Source: Laburnicola sp. R22_1 | Lineage: Eukaryota > Ascomycota > Dothideomycetes > Pleosporales > Didymosphaeriaceae | Assembly (NCBI GenBank): GCA_014281115.1 | Contig: JACONQ010000021.1 | Span: 682,001-746,000, forward strand | Direction of reading: 5' to 3' | DNA: 64,000 nt | In this document: piece after piece, positions 14,106 through 24,970 of the stretch | How positions within the stretch are numbered: the first letter of the stretch is position 1 | Layout of the letters: the number at the start of each line of letters is the position of its first letter | Translations under genes and position numbers: made by a program | Notes under the pieces: generated by a model | Seen by the model: only the letters and a program-made list of their open reading frames with translations | Database searches by the model: none | What the model was told of the DNA's origin: nothing

Positions 14106-17100
14106 CTACTTTGGCACCTCGCTCCGTTGCCGTCTCGGCGTATTCGCGTCATCATCCCGATTCCAGTGGAAATAAGCGTGCTCTGATTCATCTAGGTTAT
14201 GCCGCGTGGACTTCATATACTTCTTGAATGCAGTTGAGAGCTTCACGACCTGCGCAAGGTGTTCTTCCTTGATCTCTGGAACTATGACATCAGAACTGGC
14301 CTTCTTTCGATCGTTGCCATCTCTGCTGTCGTTCATTGCGAGGGCTACCGCTGTTTGGAACGCTAAAATGCCGCCGTTAGCATACTAAGCATTGAAGGTC
14401 GATTCGATCTGACATACCATTCTTGATTTCTCGGCCATTCCATTGCAGACCCTTGATATCTGCGTTCCTCTTGACGTATTGTTTCGCATCGTAGTCACTT
14501 CAACAGGTGAACATAAAACGTCAGTAAGTGTTACACACAAACATTAAACGCGAATACCTACTACACAATTTGAGGACCTCCTCGCTTGAAGTCCTCTTTC
14601 AACTTGTCGAACAAATTGTCCCAAATGCGTTCCCTCGCGCTATCAGTGAGACGTTCGTACCCAATAGCCACGTGTATACGTGTCATGAAGGCTTCATCAA
14701 AGCGACCCACGCGATTGGGCGTTAAGAACAGAATGCCTTGGAAGTAATCAAGCGCTCGGAGGAAAATGGACACAACGCCATTACGTTTCAGGTTCTCGGT
14801 AGATCTGGCTTCAAGGTAGATCTGGCTTCAAGGTAGACGTCAGCTTCGTCAATCAGAATAACTGCATCCCAATCATTGGCGTATTTGAAGAAATGCATGA
14901 GGTTTTTTTCAAGATCATCTGTTTCTTCGACAAGATCGGCAGCTGTCAGATTAAGCAGAGGGCGTCTGGTGAATTCTGCTACGGACTCTGGAAGTGCAAA
15001 GTTAACACTGCCTGCACAATGATCGGGGAAATAATACCTGCAGTTAAAATCTTCCCAGTCCCTGGGGGTCCGTGAATCAGGAGTATCTGCCCTTCACCTT
15101 TTCCATGAATAAAATCTGCGTTGAACATGGAGCCAACTCCGTTCTCGGTATATGTTCTTGCGATCGCTTTGACGACAGCCTTGTTTGCTTCATCCATGAC
15201 GAGGCGGTTTATAGCGTCCTCAACGATCGTGGGCTCCGTTAGGCCGTCCACTTCCACGATATCTGACAAAAGTCAATCCTCAGGAAGATGAATGTTGATA
15301 GGGAAGACAGCAGACGTACCATACTCCCGGTCCTGGAGAATGAAGGCAAACATATGCGATGCAAGTAGCATATATTGATGGTCTGATAGTGTGTCCTTCT
15401 CTTTCGGTTTGATTTCATCATAATCGCTGAACTTCGTCGCTTCCTGTACCTGGCTCATGAAACGCGACTTTAAGCGCTCCAGACATTCACATTGAGGTGC
15501 TCTGAGCTCTTCTCCGAGGTTGTCATCGAGGTCAGAACGGGTGAGATCCCACGAGAGGTCTTTGAACTTCTCATCCGTCCAGGGCTTAGGAGAGTGATCT
15601 ACTACTACCCGAGAGCGCTTGTACTATAATGCAAAATTAGTCGTCAGGCATTTCCTTTACGGAATAGCTTACACTTTTCCATCCTGCTTTCAACCCAGCA
15701 CCAGTATACTCCAGGAAGTTAGGACGCTTGCAGTAGCTGAAATACTTCCTAACCCGCTCTACTAACTTCCTTCGTGTTGTGTAGTCGTCTGTACCGTCAT
15801 GGTACTGAGCTGGAAATAGTGGTAAAGACGTGATCTCGCGCTCACCGTCAAAATATGGCACTAGAATCCATGTGCCCCGTCGGTATATAAGTTTCCCATC
15901 AAAGTGGAGATTCCAAACTCGGATACGATATGTGGTAACCTTGGTGGCATCATGAGACTCCACTGGATACTCAACACCTCCCTCCAAACTGTCGACCACG
16001 CAGGCATTCAACCTTCCATCTTCCTGAACATACACGTCTGTATAAGGCTTCAGAAGCAGTCAAAGTCCAGCGAAGGTGGTCATCTGCTTTGGTTTGCTCC
16101 AAAAAAGTCTGTGCTGGGTATACCGAACCATCGGCTGCGTATCCAGATACTGCAGGAGAACATTGATATGGTTATCGCAGTGCTCATTTTACTCTTTGGC
16201 ATGTTTAGAGCGTGTCCCGTCGCCGTTTGCTTTATAAGTCTCGATCTCCAAGCGATGTCGAAACAGGCCCATGTATGGGTACGTGAAGACACCATTCTGG
16301 AAATCGTCAGTGCTATCAGTGTACTGAATGATTGATCGGACAACATTGAGTAGATAATGGGAATGAACATGGAGTATCATGCCAGTCACATTATCATGTT
16401 GCGGTCTTTTCAGTTTCCCTTTGAAATCTGCCCTTGGCTTTCGTAACCTGGATGTGAGCGAGCATTCGAGCTTCTTAACTTCCTCGATAATTGGTAGATC
16501 CCCTCTTCTATCGGTATCGTACTCGAAGTCAAGCAGTTGGTCCGACGAGAAAGACCACATGTAGTTCAAGGTTCCCTGTACTTCCTTGCGAAAACAGTCC
16601 ACGCTATACTTGACTTTGTTATCGTATGTCGTGGGCTCCTCAGGCGGCGGCGCAGTTGCGTCATCGAACATATCGAATTGGATACTCCAGCCTGGAGCAA
16701 CAATATTTTCCCACGTTTCAGGTAACACGGTTCCCTTGAAGGCAGTTCCCGGCACCGTGTTACAATCAATCGTATAGCGTTTCTCTGCAATAGCAAGAAG
16801 AGTCTTTTCATCTCCCGTATATACATCTCTGAGGAAGGATTCGAGACGCTGGATTGGTAAGTGACTTATAGGAGGGACTGAGAATTTGGGTTGCTTACTT
16901 CGATAGAGGAGCAGAAAGCCCATGGAATAGCATGCCATTTGGAGGCACCCGCACTGAAGGTAGCATGCTCCCCAGTGACAATGCTGGATGTATCAAATCC
17001 AACACTGGTTATTCTTCTCTTGATAGCAGCCTCGATTCTTTCATTGTCTGGCACCTTTTCAGTAGTGGTGGCCGTAGCAGTATTCGGAGAGTCCTCTGCA

Positions 17101-17336
17101 CTCGTTGTCAGGTCACCTGTCTAAGTCGATGTATAAGGTTAAAAACCTTTGCGTTGTTTATGCTGCTGCTCCCCATTATTATCAATATTCACGTCGTTTG
17201 CCTTTTCTGACAATGACTCCAGCACTGTCTGCGTGTCTTCAACCATGGTTATTGGATCACTAGGATTCTCTTCACCAGCGACGAAACCATTCCTGGGGGA
17301 GGAGATTTCCATTGGGCTTGGGAATGCACGTATCAT
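14106..17336 (-). pseudogene. AAA-type ATPase (DUF7025-AAA architecture), multi-exon, disrupted
   Basis: The minus-strand exons read, N to C: an acidic leader (from about 17336), a DUF7025-like middle (about 16860-15640, including the SHLPIQRLESFLRDVYTGDE and TYRIRVWNLHFDGKLIYRRG segments), and an AAA module. Walker A is LLIHGPPGTGKILTAE, joined across a 50-bp intron at 14988-15037. Walker B is AVILIDEADVYLEARST. A second-region-of-homology-like LFLTPNRVGRFDEAF segment follows, then a C-terminal segment ending at 14106. Two lesions are clear. The first is a 17-bp tandem duplication (tagatctggcttcaagg at 14800-14816 and again at 14817-14833), directly after Walker B, which shifts the frame to a TGA at 14788-14790. 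The second is Ile in place of the Thr that normally follows the Walker A Lys. Other frame changes near 16.0-16.2 kb can be explained as introns. Such proteins are common fungal accessory ATPases of unknown role. Confidence 0.75.
14800..14833. repeat. 17-bp exact tandem duplication inside the AAA gene
   Basis: Two adjacent perfect copies of tagatctggcttcaagg. One copy alone restores a continuous AAA reading frame, so the duplication is the inactivating event or an assembly artefact. Confidence 0.95.
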
Positions 17337-18388
17337 ACGTTTGTGTCCGTAAGAGCGGTGGAAAATAGCTACACATATAGTAACTAGACGCTGTACTGCG
17401 GGGATTCTTTATTCCACTTAAATTGCTCATTCTTATCAGTCCAGCCCCAAGAGGGACCGAGGACCCTGTTTTACACTGCCCTGTTACACGGCAGAAGGCT
17501 GCACCTGATGGCTGATATCAACTTCGGTGGTTGGTAGCACCGAAAAACTTCAAAACCTAGTGTCATTTCCGGTATCGACCTATGATTGCCACGTAAGCCA
17601 ACAAAAGACCTTAACACACTCATAAAAGCGTGAATTAAATTTAAAAAAACTGAAACTTGGTGTTAAAATTACTTTGGTAGTACTCTAGCCCCCATAGCTT
17701 TCTTGGTGGCAACTAGATAAATAAAGTTCAGACTCGTTTACAGCCATTGGCGAGTAATGAGATAGGAAATATACCTCATGAACCGAAAGGCGAGACCCGA
17801 AAACGAAAACCTCGATTGATTGGTTACTATACATAGCTGCTGCAGGAAGGCAGCGTCAGCCTGCGACAACCACCTCTTAGCAATATCCATTTCCGGCGTC
17901 GAGATATGCCTAAACTCACCGGTAAACGCGACCAATGTGATGAGAACACTTGCATGCTTGTGAGATTTCATATGATTGGTCAAAAGATCTGCAGGCCCCG
18001 TACCAAAGGACAGTAAGCAAGGCTGAACGTTCTGTAACTTATGAGGAAGAGCATAGTCTGACCCGCACATCCTGCTACTTCAATCGATCTCTATGAGTAG
18101 GTAGCAGTTGCATGGCAATATCGCCGGTACCATGTCCAGCTCCATTGATGAAGGAGATTCACGAACCAACTGCATGGCGAGACGGAACTCGAAAAGGCTA
18201 TCATTTCGTCCCAAAAGACGCGCGATGCGGGTGATAATGATGCGCAAGAAGGCAGGTTAAGAAGTTATTACGAAGATAATACCAATGATCCTCTGTACGT
18301 TTGGCAAGGGCCCCGTAGCTGCCCTTATCCCAATGACACATCTCGCAGAGCTCTAGATTTTGAAGCTGCTGCTGCTGGACGAAAAGCT
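17337..18388. other. spacer between two divergent broken genes
   Basis: This lies between the 5' end of the AAA gene (minus) and the DUF7708 gene (plus). The minus-strand frame 17738-18070 (110 codons) is open but matches nothing I recognise. On the plus strand, a frame in line with the DUF7708 protein is open from about 18130 to 18388 (for example YVWQGPRSCPYPNDTSRRAL), so the true 5' exon of that gene probably begins within this spacer. Confidence 0.5.
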
Positions 18389-20120
18389 TTGGATTCAACA
18401 TGCAAAGAGACGGCGAAGGAGATCAAACCTTCAATACTTGAGAAGATGGGGTTCAATTTTGGGAAACAGCGCAAATCAGCAAAAGCACGCGCAAACGAAG
18501 TCATACAGAGCTCCACAGCAAGCGATTCCGTCGACTTAAAGCGCTTAGTAGAAACCCAAGAGACACACTGGAAGTCGACTCATGGCATGGTCAGTATTCC
18601 TAGGATGACCGGATCATTGTTCTTTAGCTGACAGATCTCTGAAGATTTACAAGAACTTTCAACGACTATGCCGCCATCTGGATGCTCACAAAAAGGTCAT
18701 GGAGATTTTTCCGCAGCAGAGTCTGTACACTTCAGTGTTCTGTGGGAGTATATCCTTAATTGTACAGGCAAGCAAATAACGAGCATTATTCGTAACATGA
18801 TATACTAACATGACTAGGCGGCGGTGAACCATGATGATATTTTTGAGACACTATCCAACGCCATGACCGAAATATCGATAGGGAGCGCTCGGTGTATACA
18901 GATTATCGACATCATTTGCACGCCGATCATGCGTGAACAGTTATCCAAAGTATATGCTCACGTATTCCATTTCTACCGGGACGCGATAGAGTGGTATATC
19001 AGCTCAAAAAGATCCAAGTTCTTCGGCTCTTTTAACAAGAAAATCAAGAAGAGCTTCGAAGAAGCAGCGAAGACGATCCAAAAAATCATCAAGTCCATGT
19101 TTCAAGATTGTCTGATTGGAACTGCGGCAAGGCTGAAAGTCATGCAGCGAGACACTGCTACCAGTAAAGACGAGATACTGCGTCAGTGACGAAACCCCTG
19201 CACCATGAGTACCGATGCTGGAGAGTTCATGCAGGAATTCTTCAAGGCAATGTACCGATCACATGCGATAGAGGATTCCGAGCCCAAAAGCACTCCGCTA
19301 CACTCCGAAGAAAGACTTCTTGAAGTTATGTCAGACGAAAACACAATGGGCAGGTCAAAAGCCCGTGCATCTATAGGGCATTTGGAGAAATATGTTGTGG
19401 GCGATGAAGGCCACTCGCTCTTCGGAACTGGTCAGCTTTGGATACCAGATCCCGAGATTGCTCCTATACTCCAAGACTGGATGGCGCGGGATGACGCATA
19501 CCGAACGCTTTGGGTATCTGTTCCTGCCACTTCCAATGACTAGCGCGCGGGCCGCAGCTATAAATGTAGTGTTTGCTGCCTGGAGAGTACAAGCCCCAAT
19601 GGTCTCCCACTTCTACGAAAAACCTCGCTATAGTGTTGAGGGCCTCACCTGCGAGCAATCTGGAATGGTTGGACTATTGTATTCTCTCATTATCCAGCTC
19701 CTGCAGTTTGACCTCGACGACGACGAGTTCGATATTGGCCAGCACGATTTCAACCGACTAGACGGTGGCAGAACGTCTTTCCCAGAAAGCTTGGAAATTC
19801 TGTACCAACTACTCATCTGTACGCCTCATATCAGGTTCTGCGTTATCCAAGACCTGCACGTGCTCGAGTGGGGAGGTGGTGCTGAATGGTGCCATGATTT
19901 TCTCGACGTACTTTTCCGGGCACAGAAAAACAGTCAAGGGCCCTTGAAAATCCTCTTGACCACTTCCGGGAGCTCCAGGGTTCTTTCAGAGCGCATTGAT
20001 GCTAAGAGGCAATGCTTTGCAGGAAAGATTGCACAGCAAGTGCCATTGTCAAGAGGCATTGTGTCAGAACGAGACCAAACACACCGAGATGGCATGGTAG
20101 GAAAAAAGCAGTACGATTGA
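18389..20120 (+). pseudogene. DUF7708-domain protein gene, multi-exon, disrupted
   Basis: The conserved fungal DUF7708 region is visible across exons: FQRLCRHLDAHKKVMEIFPQ and YTSVFCGSISLIVQAAVNHD, then SKVYAHVFHFYRDAIEWYIS. After it comes a region resembling the NTPase/sensor part that often follows this domain (IQLLQFDLDDDEFDIGQHDF, ILYQLLICTPHIRFCVIQDL), but I find no Walker A. The intron at 18768-18817 has a GC donor (CAG|GCAAGC) with a good branch site (ATACTAACA). The frame is broken by a TGA at 19187-19189, in phase with coding sequence on both sides, and by a frame change near 19540. The domain occurs in fungal NLR-like and ankyrin proteins, so a former self/non-self or signalling role is possible. 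The gene is probably dead. Confidence 0.65.
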
Positions 20121-20684
20121 TAATCCGATCGTGCGTAGGTTCAACTCAGTGCAGAAGCAAAGGGTTATGAACCTTGCTGCATCTGCGTTGCTTTTTGATG
20201 TCGCTATTCGTGAGGATTACGTCGGAAGAGGATTTCGAGGGGCGTTTCGTTGGCGTTGGAATTTCTTGGAACCAGACAGAACTGTCTACTAGTTTTTCGT
20301 GCTGCATTTCTTGCAAATAGCGATAAGCTACATCAGTAGTTTTTCCGAGGTATGGATGCTATTCTGCGACATATTTCGCATGTTTCTTTCGTCTGCACTC
20401 GATCTTCGCTCATCTTAACGCCTTTTTCTTTTTTTTTTACAATTCCAACACTGGGTTGCTTTTTCCGAGGATATGAAATGTTTTCATGTTATTGGTAGAT
20501 AAACTTACCAATGACGAAGCGGCTGAGGCGCCACAAATGTACAGCCGCTCACGAGGCTGACCCAGGGCACCATTGATAAGGCAAAGATACAGTACCCCTG
20601 CTGCCTAAACACGAGCACCTATTCCCCAAGTAAAAAGCCAGCCTACAGTGCCTTCAACCTGATCATAATTTGTCTCCATTCACC
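20121..20684. other. upstream region of the 780-aa orphan gene
   Basis: This is non-coding. It contains T-rich and pyrimidine-rich stretches (for example near 20425-20440) and two similar words, tttttccgagg at about 20340 and 20460, whose meaning is unknown. The start codon downstream has a strong context (caccatgga). Confidence 0.5.
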
Positions 20685-23027
20685 ATGGATGTTTCATTCG
20701 ACATTCCAAGAGCGGGACCGCTCTCTCAAATCAGCGCGCATGTCATCAGTTTCGACACAGCTGTCTGGTTGGCAACCGGAGCGATCGGGTGGTGGAAGGC
20801 TAGAGAACGCTCTTCGTCGCTGACCGAAACCTTATCCGCTCGGAAGACATGCCTGGTGTCTACGAGCTCGTTCAACTACGCCGCATACCGCGAGGCCCGG
20901 AAACAAGGATCGGTTATTGGGCTGACCGCTCAGCGCGGCGCACTTCGCCGACTGACGAAAGGCCCAGAATCCACGGCTGTCACGCACGAACCTGCAATTG
21001 ATTGTCTTCGAGCGCTGGCGACAGGACTACTGTGCTTCTACAGCGAGACCTTGACGAGTACAATTCTCGCGGATACCATTCAGTACGGGCTGCTTCATTC
21101 GGAACAGGAAGATAGCGGCTTCGAGTTCGATGGCCCGGCCTTCGCGAGTCTAAACGATTGGGTCAGAGCTGTAGCAGCCGAAGAGGATTGCAATAACTTC
21201 CGGCAACGCCTTTTACAGAAATCTTCGCGAGACTGCCAGGATCTCATCGGCTCCCATGTCATGCAAGTCGACGACGAAGGCGGATACAATGAGCTGGGAC
21301 TCTTACTAGGGTGTCTCAGATGGATGGTGACGCCACTTCATCGTCGAAAGTTGCTCAAATACCCCACTAGGTCGATCCGTGTCTGGACCACAATGTCCGT
21401 AATGTCTCAGCTGGGGTTCTCTGTATCGATGTCGTTGAACGTGGTCAAGTCCCAAGAACAGTATATCGCAGCTCTCCAACACCCTTTCCCAGATGACTAT
21501 CCGGATGTTGTCCTCGTCACACTCGCAGTCGGGAAAACGGATCATGAGATGGTAATGGAAGATACGTACCAGTACTTGACAATACGTCCCCAGATTACAC
21601 CTCTTCTTAGCATCCCGTATGCAGCCTTTGGGCGACTACAGCGCCAGTACCAGTTCTTGAATGCTGCGGATCTGACGGATATCTGGAAAATATGCTTCCG
21701 ATATGCCAAAGATGGAGTCACGCGCCCGAGCCTTGGTCCTGGAGGAAAAGTACACCTGAAGGCCAACAAAGAATGTGCTGTGCTTTCGGAGAATCACAAG
21801 TTGCTCATAGGTGGCCTGTGGTCTCCTCATCTAGCCCGTATACTACGCCCTGCGTTTGACTCTTACGTTCCCAAGCAGCTACATGGCGACTGGTCCCTAG
21901 GATCCCTGAAGGGACTCCACGAAAGCCAAGCGAGCGGTGAAAGCATCCAGAAGGAAGATATTGAGGTCATGAAGAATGACTGTACTCTCAAGGCTATCAT
22001 CCTCGGTACTATCTATGGTGCGTGCTCCGTGGCTTTGACGGCGCAAGTATCGCAAGACCCCGAAGATCAACTTGGCGACGAGACTATAGAGGTGGCCTTT
22101 TCTCCCGATTTCATGTTTGGAAACAGGTTTTTGGCCTGGGCGTCCACACTCGGCCTTGCCCTAAGCGGCTTGGTAGAACATAGCGGATGGGTAGGGTTGC
22201 TCCTCGAGCTAGCTAATGGTATGGAGCATCCGCAGCCGCTAGATGAACAGCCCACGGTGGGAATCCTTCACCAAAAGTTGAAGGGGGGCGATAATAGCGT
22301 GATTGACAAATCACATGTGCGCATCACCGACGTCATGGGTGCACAGGCTAACGGCATCTTCGTGGTGTCACAATTTGTTCTCCGACCTTCCTCAGACGTA
22401 GCAACCAGTCTGATCTTCCATGTTGGCGCTGGCAGGATATTAGACGTACCTGTCGATCACACCGGCTATGTGCGGTCATCTCAGCAGAGAGTTGCAAGCA
22501 CTGAGCTCATTCTGAACCCGGAACCAGAAATGGACTGTCTTTCTTTGGAGGCGCCCCCGGATGGCGTCCAAGATGTGCGTATAGACACCGAACCCTACTG
22601 GCGGGGCGACCCTCAGACTATATGCTTTGCAGTGCGGAACGGCGGAGTTCTAATCGCTACCTTGGCCATCCCCCAAGTCATCGAGAAGCTACTCAACTGC
22701 AGTGTGAAGTGTGAATGCGGCAATCCCACTTCCACGGTCTCGGTCCCACTGTCGGAGCGATGGCAGAATGTCACCGTCTATCAACTCCAACGGTCGGGAA
22801 TTCCAGGAGCAGCCAAATCTTCTGTTTCAGTTGGAGATAGGGACAAAATCTTGATAAACGTGGCTGGTAACGACGCCTGTCGCGTGTATCTGGCTGGTCT
22901 TCTTGCTTGTCGGAGGCTAGTGTTCTGTAAGGATTGCGTCTCGTGTGCACTCAATGCGTCAAGGAAGACACGTCGAGTAACGGCGACCAGCTTCCATGCC
23001 CAAAGTACGGCTCTTGTTATGGGGTAG
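20685..23027 (+). CDS. large intronless orphan protein, 780 aa
   Basis: I do not recognise this protein. It is one uninterrupted frame of 781 codons with balanced codon use. The start is placed at the ATG at 20685, because it has a strong context and the frame upstream offers no other ATG. The composition is that of a soluble globular protein. Segments rich in hydrophobic residues (CLRALATGLLCFYSETL near 110, AIILGTIYGACSVAL near 440, RFLAWASTLGLALSGL near 485) could be buried helices or weak membrane segments. Several Cys residues cluster in the last third (NCSVKCECGN, then CRRLVFCKDCVSCALNASRK), suggesting a metal-binding or disulphide-rich tail. No transposase, kinase, NTPase or heterokaryon-incompatibility motif is visible. 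It lies between decayed accessory genes but is itself intact, which argues for recent function. Confidence 0.75.
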   Translation: MDVSFDIPRAGPLSQISAHVISFDTAVWLATGAIGWWKARERSSSLTETLSARKTCLVSTSSFNYAAYREARKQGSVIGLTAQRGALRRLTKGPESTAVTHEPAIDCLRALATGLLCFYSETLTSTILADTIQYGLLHSEQEDSGFEFDGPAFASLNDWVRAVAAEEDCNNFRQRLLQKSSRDCQDLIGSHVMQVDDEGGYNELGLLLGCLRWMVTPLHRRKLLKYPTRSIRVWTTMSVMSQLGFSVSMSLNVVKSQEQYIAALQHPFPDDYPDVVLVTLAVGKTDHEMVMEDTYQYLTIRPQITPLLSIPYAAFGRLQRQYQFLNAADLTDIWKICFRYAKDGVTRPSLGPGGKVHLKANKECAVLSENHKLLIGGLWSPHLARILRPAFDSYVPKQLHGDWSLGSLKGLHESQASGESIQKEDIEVMKNDCTLKAIILGTIYGACSVALTAQVSQDPEDQLGDETIEVAFSPDFMFGNRFLAWASTLGLALSGLVEHSGWVGLLLELANGMEHPQPLDEQPTVGILHQKLKGGDNSVIDKSHVRITDVMGAQANGIFVVSQFVLRPSSDVATSLIFHVGAGRILDVPVDHTGYVRSSQQRVASTELILNPEPEMDCLSLEAPPDGVQDVRIDTEPYWRGDPQTICFAVRNGGVLIATLAIPQVIEKLLNCSVKCECGNPTSTVSVPLSERWQNVTVYQLQRSGIPGAAKSSVSVGDRDKILINVAGNDACRVYLAGLLACRRLVFCKDCVSCALNASRKTRRVTATSFHAQSTALVMG

Positions 23028-24970
23028 ACAGCCAGGAACACAACGTGGCATCCTTAGAAGAGCCAACTGTGCCGCGTATACCTCAAAGCTCCTATCTAAT
23101 CCCGGTTCTCGTCTCCTAGGGATTTTGCTTCTGCAAGGTATAACTATCATGAAGAATACTTCGCGCACGTTCCGTACACGGTATAACGCTGTGAGAGAAA
23201 GCTGTAGGTGTGCTAAAAAAACGCTGTGAATCAAGGTAAAGCAATGAGTCTGGCTTGGCGACCGTTCTCGCTGCAAGGTGTAAACGCGGTGATGGATCGC
23301 GATACATTCAAATGTTTGTGTAAGTACGTGGAGGGGGAGGCACAGGAGAGAAGGGATCTTATAAGCACCATTGCAGAACTGATTTTAAATGTCCACGAAT
23401 AAATTGGAGATCATAAACAATGAATTGTTTGCAAAGGTCAAATTCGTCTGATGTTTTGAATGAGGTCACGTTGGAGCTATGCCGCCCGGGCGCAAACGAT
23501 ATGCAAGGCGCCCCCTAAACTCCACTGCAGTGCCACGTTTCGCGAATTCGGGGCAACCATGACGTACATAAGCGAAAGTGCCTGATTAGGCATTTCTGAA
23601 AGGCGTCGATTGATGGTGCAGGAGTTTTCAGTCACATGATCAACCAAACTCCAAGGCTCCAGGGCTCCACATGTGCAGGGCTCCACAAGTTCCCGTAAGG
23701 CTGCAAAGGTCGCTGACTAACTCATGCGCTAACACTAGCGCTACACGTGACGTCGCGGCCACCCACCTGAATAACTTCGCGCCGCACCTCACCTTCTCCT
23801 CCCCACCACCCGAGTTGCGAGTAAGTCAGCCCCCCACCCCCAGCCCGGCCCCTACACACTACACATTCCCTCCATCCGCGCTAACATCCCCGCGAGTGTC
23901 TGGACTCTGTCGTCGAGGCGGGCAACCTCACGACAGCGACCGGAGGTGGGAACCCTTCGGGGTGCACCATCGACCGATCCTCATGTCTCGGATGGTGGTG
24001 GACTCGGAGTAAGCAGCGCACAGCTACTCGGCAAACAGCCATCACCACCACTCTCACTCTCACTCTCACCCTCATACCCACCCTTCCCAAACTCAACGAA
24101 CCACAGCTAACACCCGCCACAGATCCCAATGACCGAAACCCCCCTCAACCAGCCCAGGAAGCCCCACGGCCTAATCACCCACGGCGGCTCCCATGGCTGA
24201 AGTCCCTCCACCCACCCCGGGTGGCAGACGACTCAGAGAACAGATATCTGAGGGCCAGCAACTCTGGGTGTTCTCTCTTACTTCCCCGCGCGATCTTCCC
24301 TCGACACCGAAAACCTCCACAGTCTATCCACCCCGCCCGCGCATTGAGGAAAAAGTAAAAGGGTCGAGGCGCTCCCTTGGGACGCTGCTGACGACTAAAA
24401 ACATGTAGTTTTCAATCCGAGCGTCGTTGTCTCTTCCGCTGGAAGAGGCGATGCTGTGTCGGGGTGTCTGGTCATTGTTGGTGGGCTGTGGGATGGTTTC
24501 CTCGGAGGAGATTAGATGGGGTGTGTTTTGGGAGGAAAAAACTTCGGTCCGACTACGGCGGGTCAAGGGTCCGGTGATGATGTCCCTGCACTGGGGCATA
24601 AAAGCCAAAATTGAGCTGAGCAGCCCGGTTTGCAGACGCTGGGATGCAGACGCCGAAAGGCAGATGCTGAAAGGCGGATGCGACTGTGGTTGCGCCTGAG
24701 AACAGGAGAGAGCTAATCTGAGGACCATAAATACCATTACTTTATATTATTAGATGTGAGACTTTTGGATCAAGTTGTTTGCAGTGAGTTCTTTACTAGG
24801 AGAGCGTATATGAACAGTGATGCTAGGAGTAAAGAAAAACGCTATCAATAGCCCTATCCAGGCCGGCCCTCCCCGCCATCCAATCCTGTACATGACCAAC
24901 CCACCCGATGCCAATACACTTTTTCCAACCCTGTTACATATCCCATTTCCACCAATACCACCGCACATGT
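23028..24970. other. long intergenic region, no supported gene
   Basis: It contains one copy of the dispersed motif (23158-23205). At about 23860-24190 there is a stretch with spliced-transcript signals: gagttgcgagtaagtc at 23812, and ctcggagtaagcag at 24002 paired with ctaacacccgccacag ending at 24121. Only short peptides (an 11-codon frame; a 23-codon frame ending at 24199) can be read from it, so a non-coding or uORF-like transcript is possible. Short frames at 24193-24408 and on the opposite strand have no support. Confidence 0.45.
23158..23205 (+). repeat. dispersed motif copy joining both halves of the family
   Basis: The left half (acttcgcgcacgttccgtac) resembles 35458-35482 and 36789-36812. 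The right half (cggtataacgctgtgagaga) resembles 13107-13138. This is the only copy seen with both halves. Confidence 0.55.

Noticed and set aside
16140..16195. TAA after SKHAKE in the AAA gene considered as a nonsense mutation
   Set aside because: The sequence AAAGA|GTAAAATG with a CGATAACC branch and CTGCAG acceptor can be an intron, so it is not counted as a lesion.
24193..24408. Plus-strand frame of 71 codons (MAEVPPPTPGGRRLRE)
   Set aside because: It has no recognised family, and other open frames overlap it on both strands. The evidence is too weak to call a gene.
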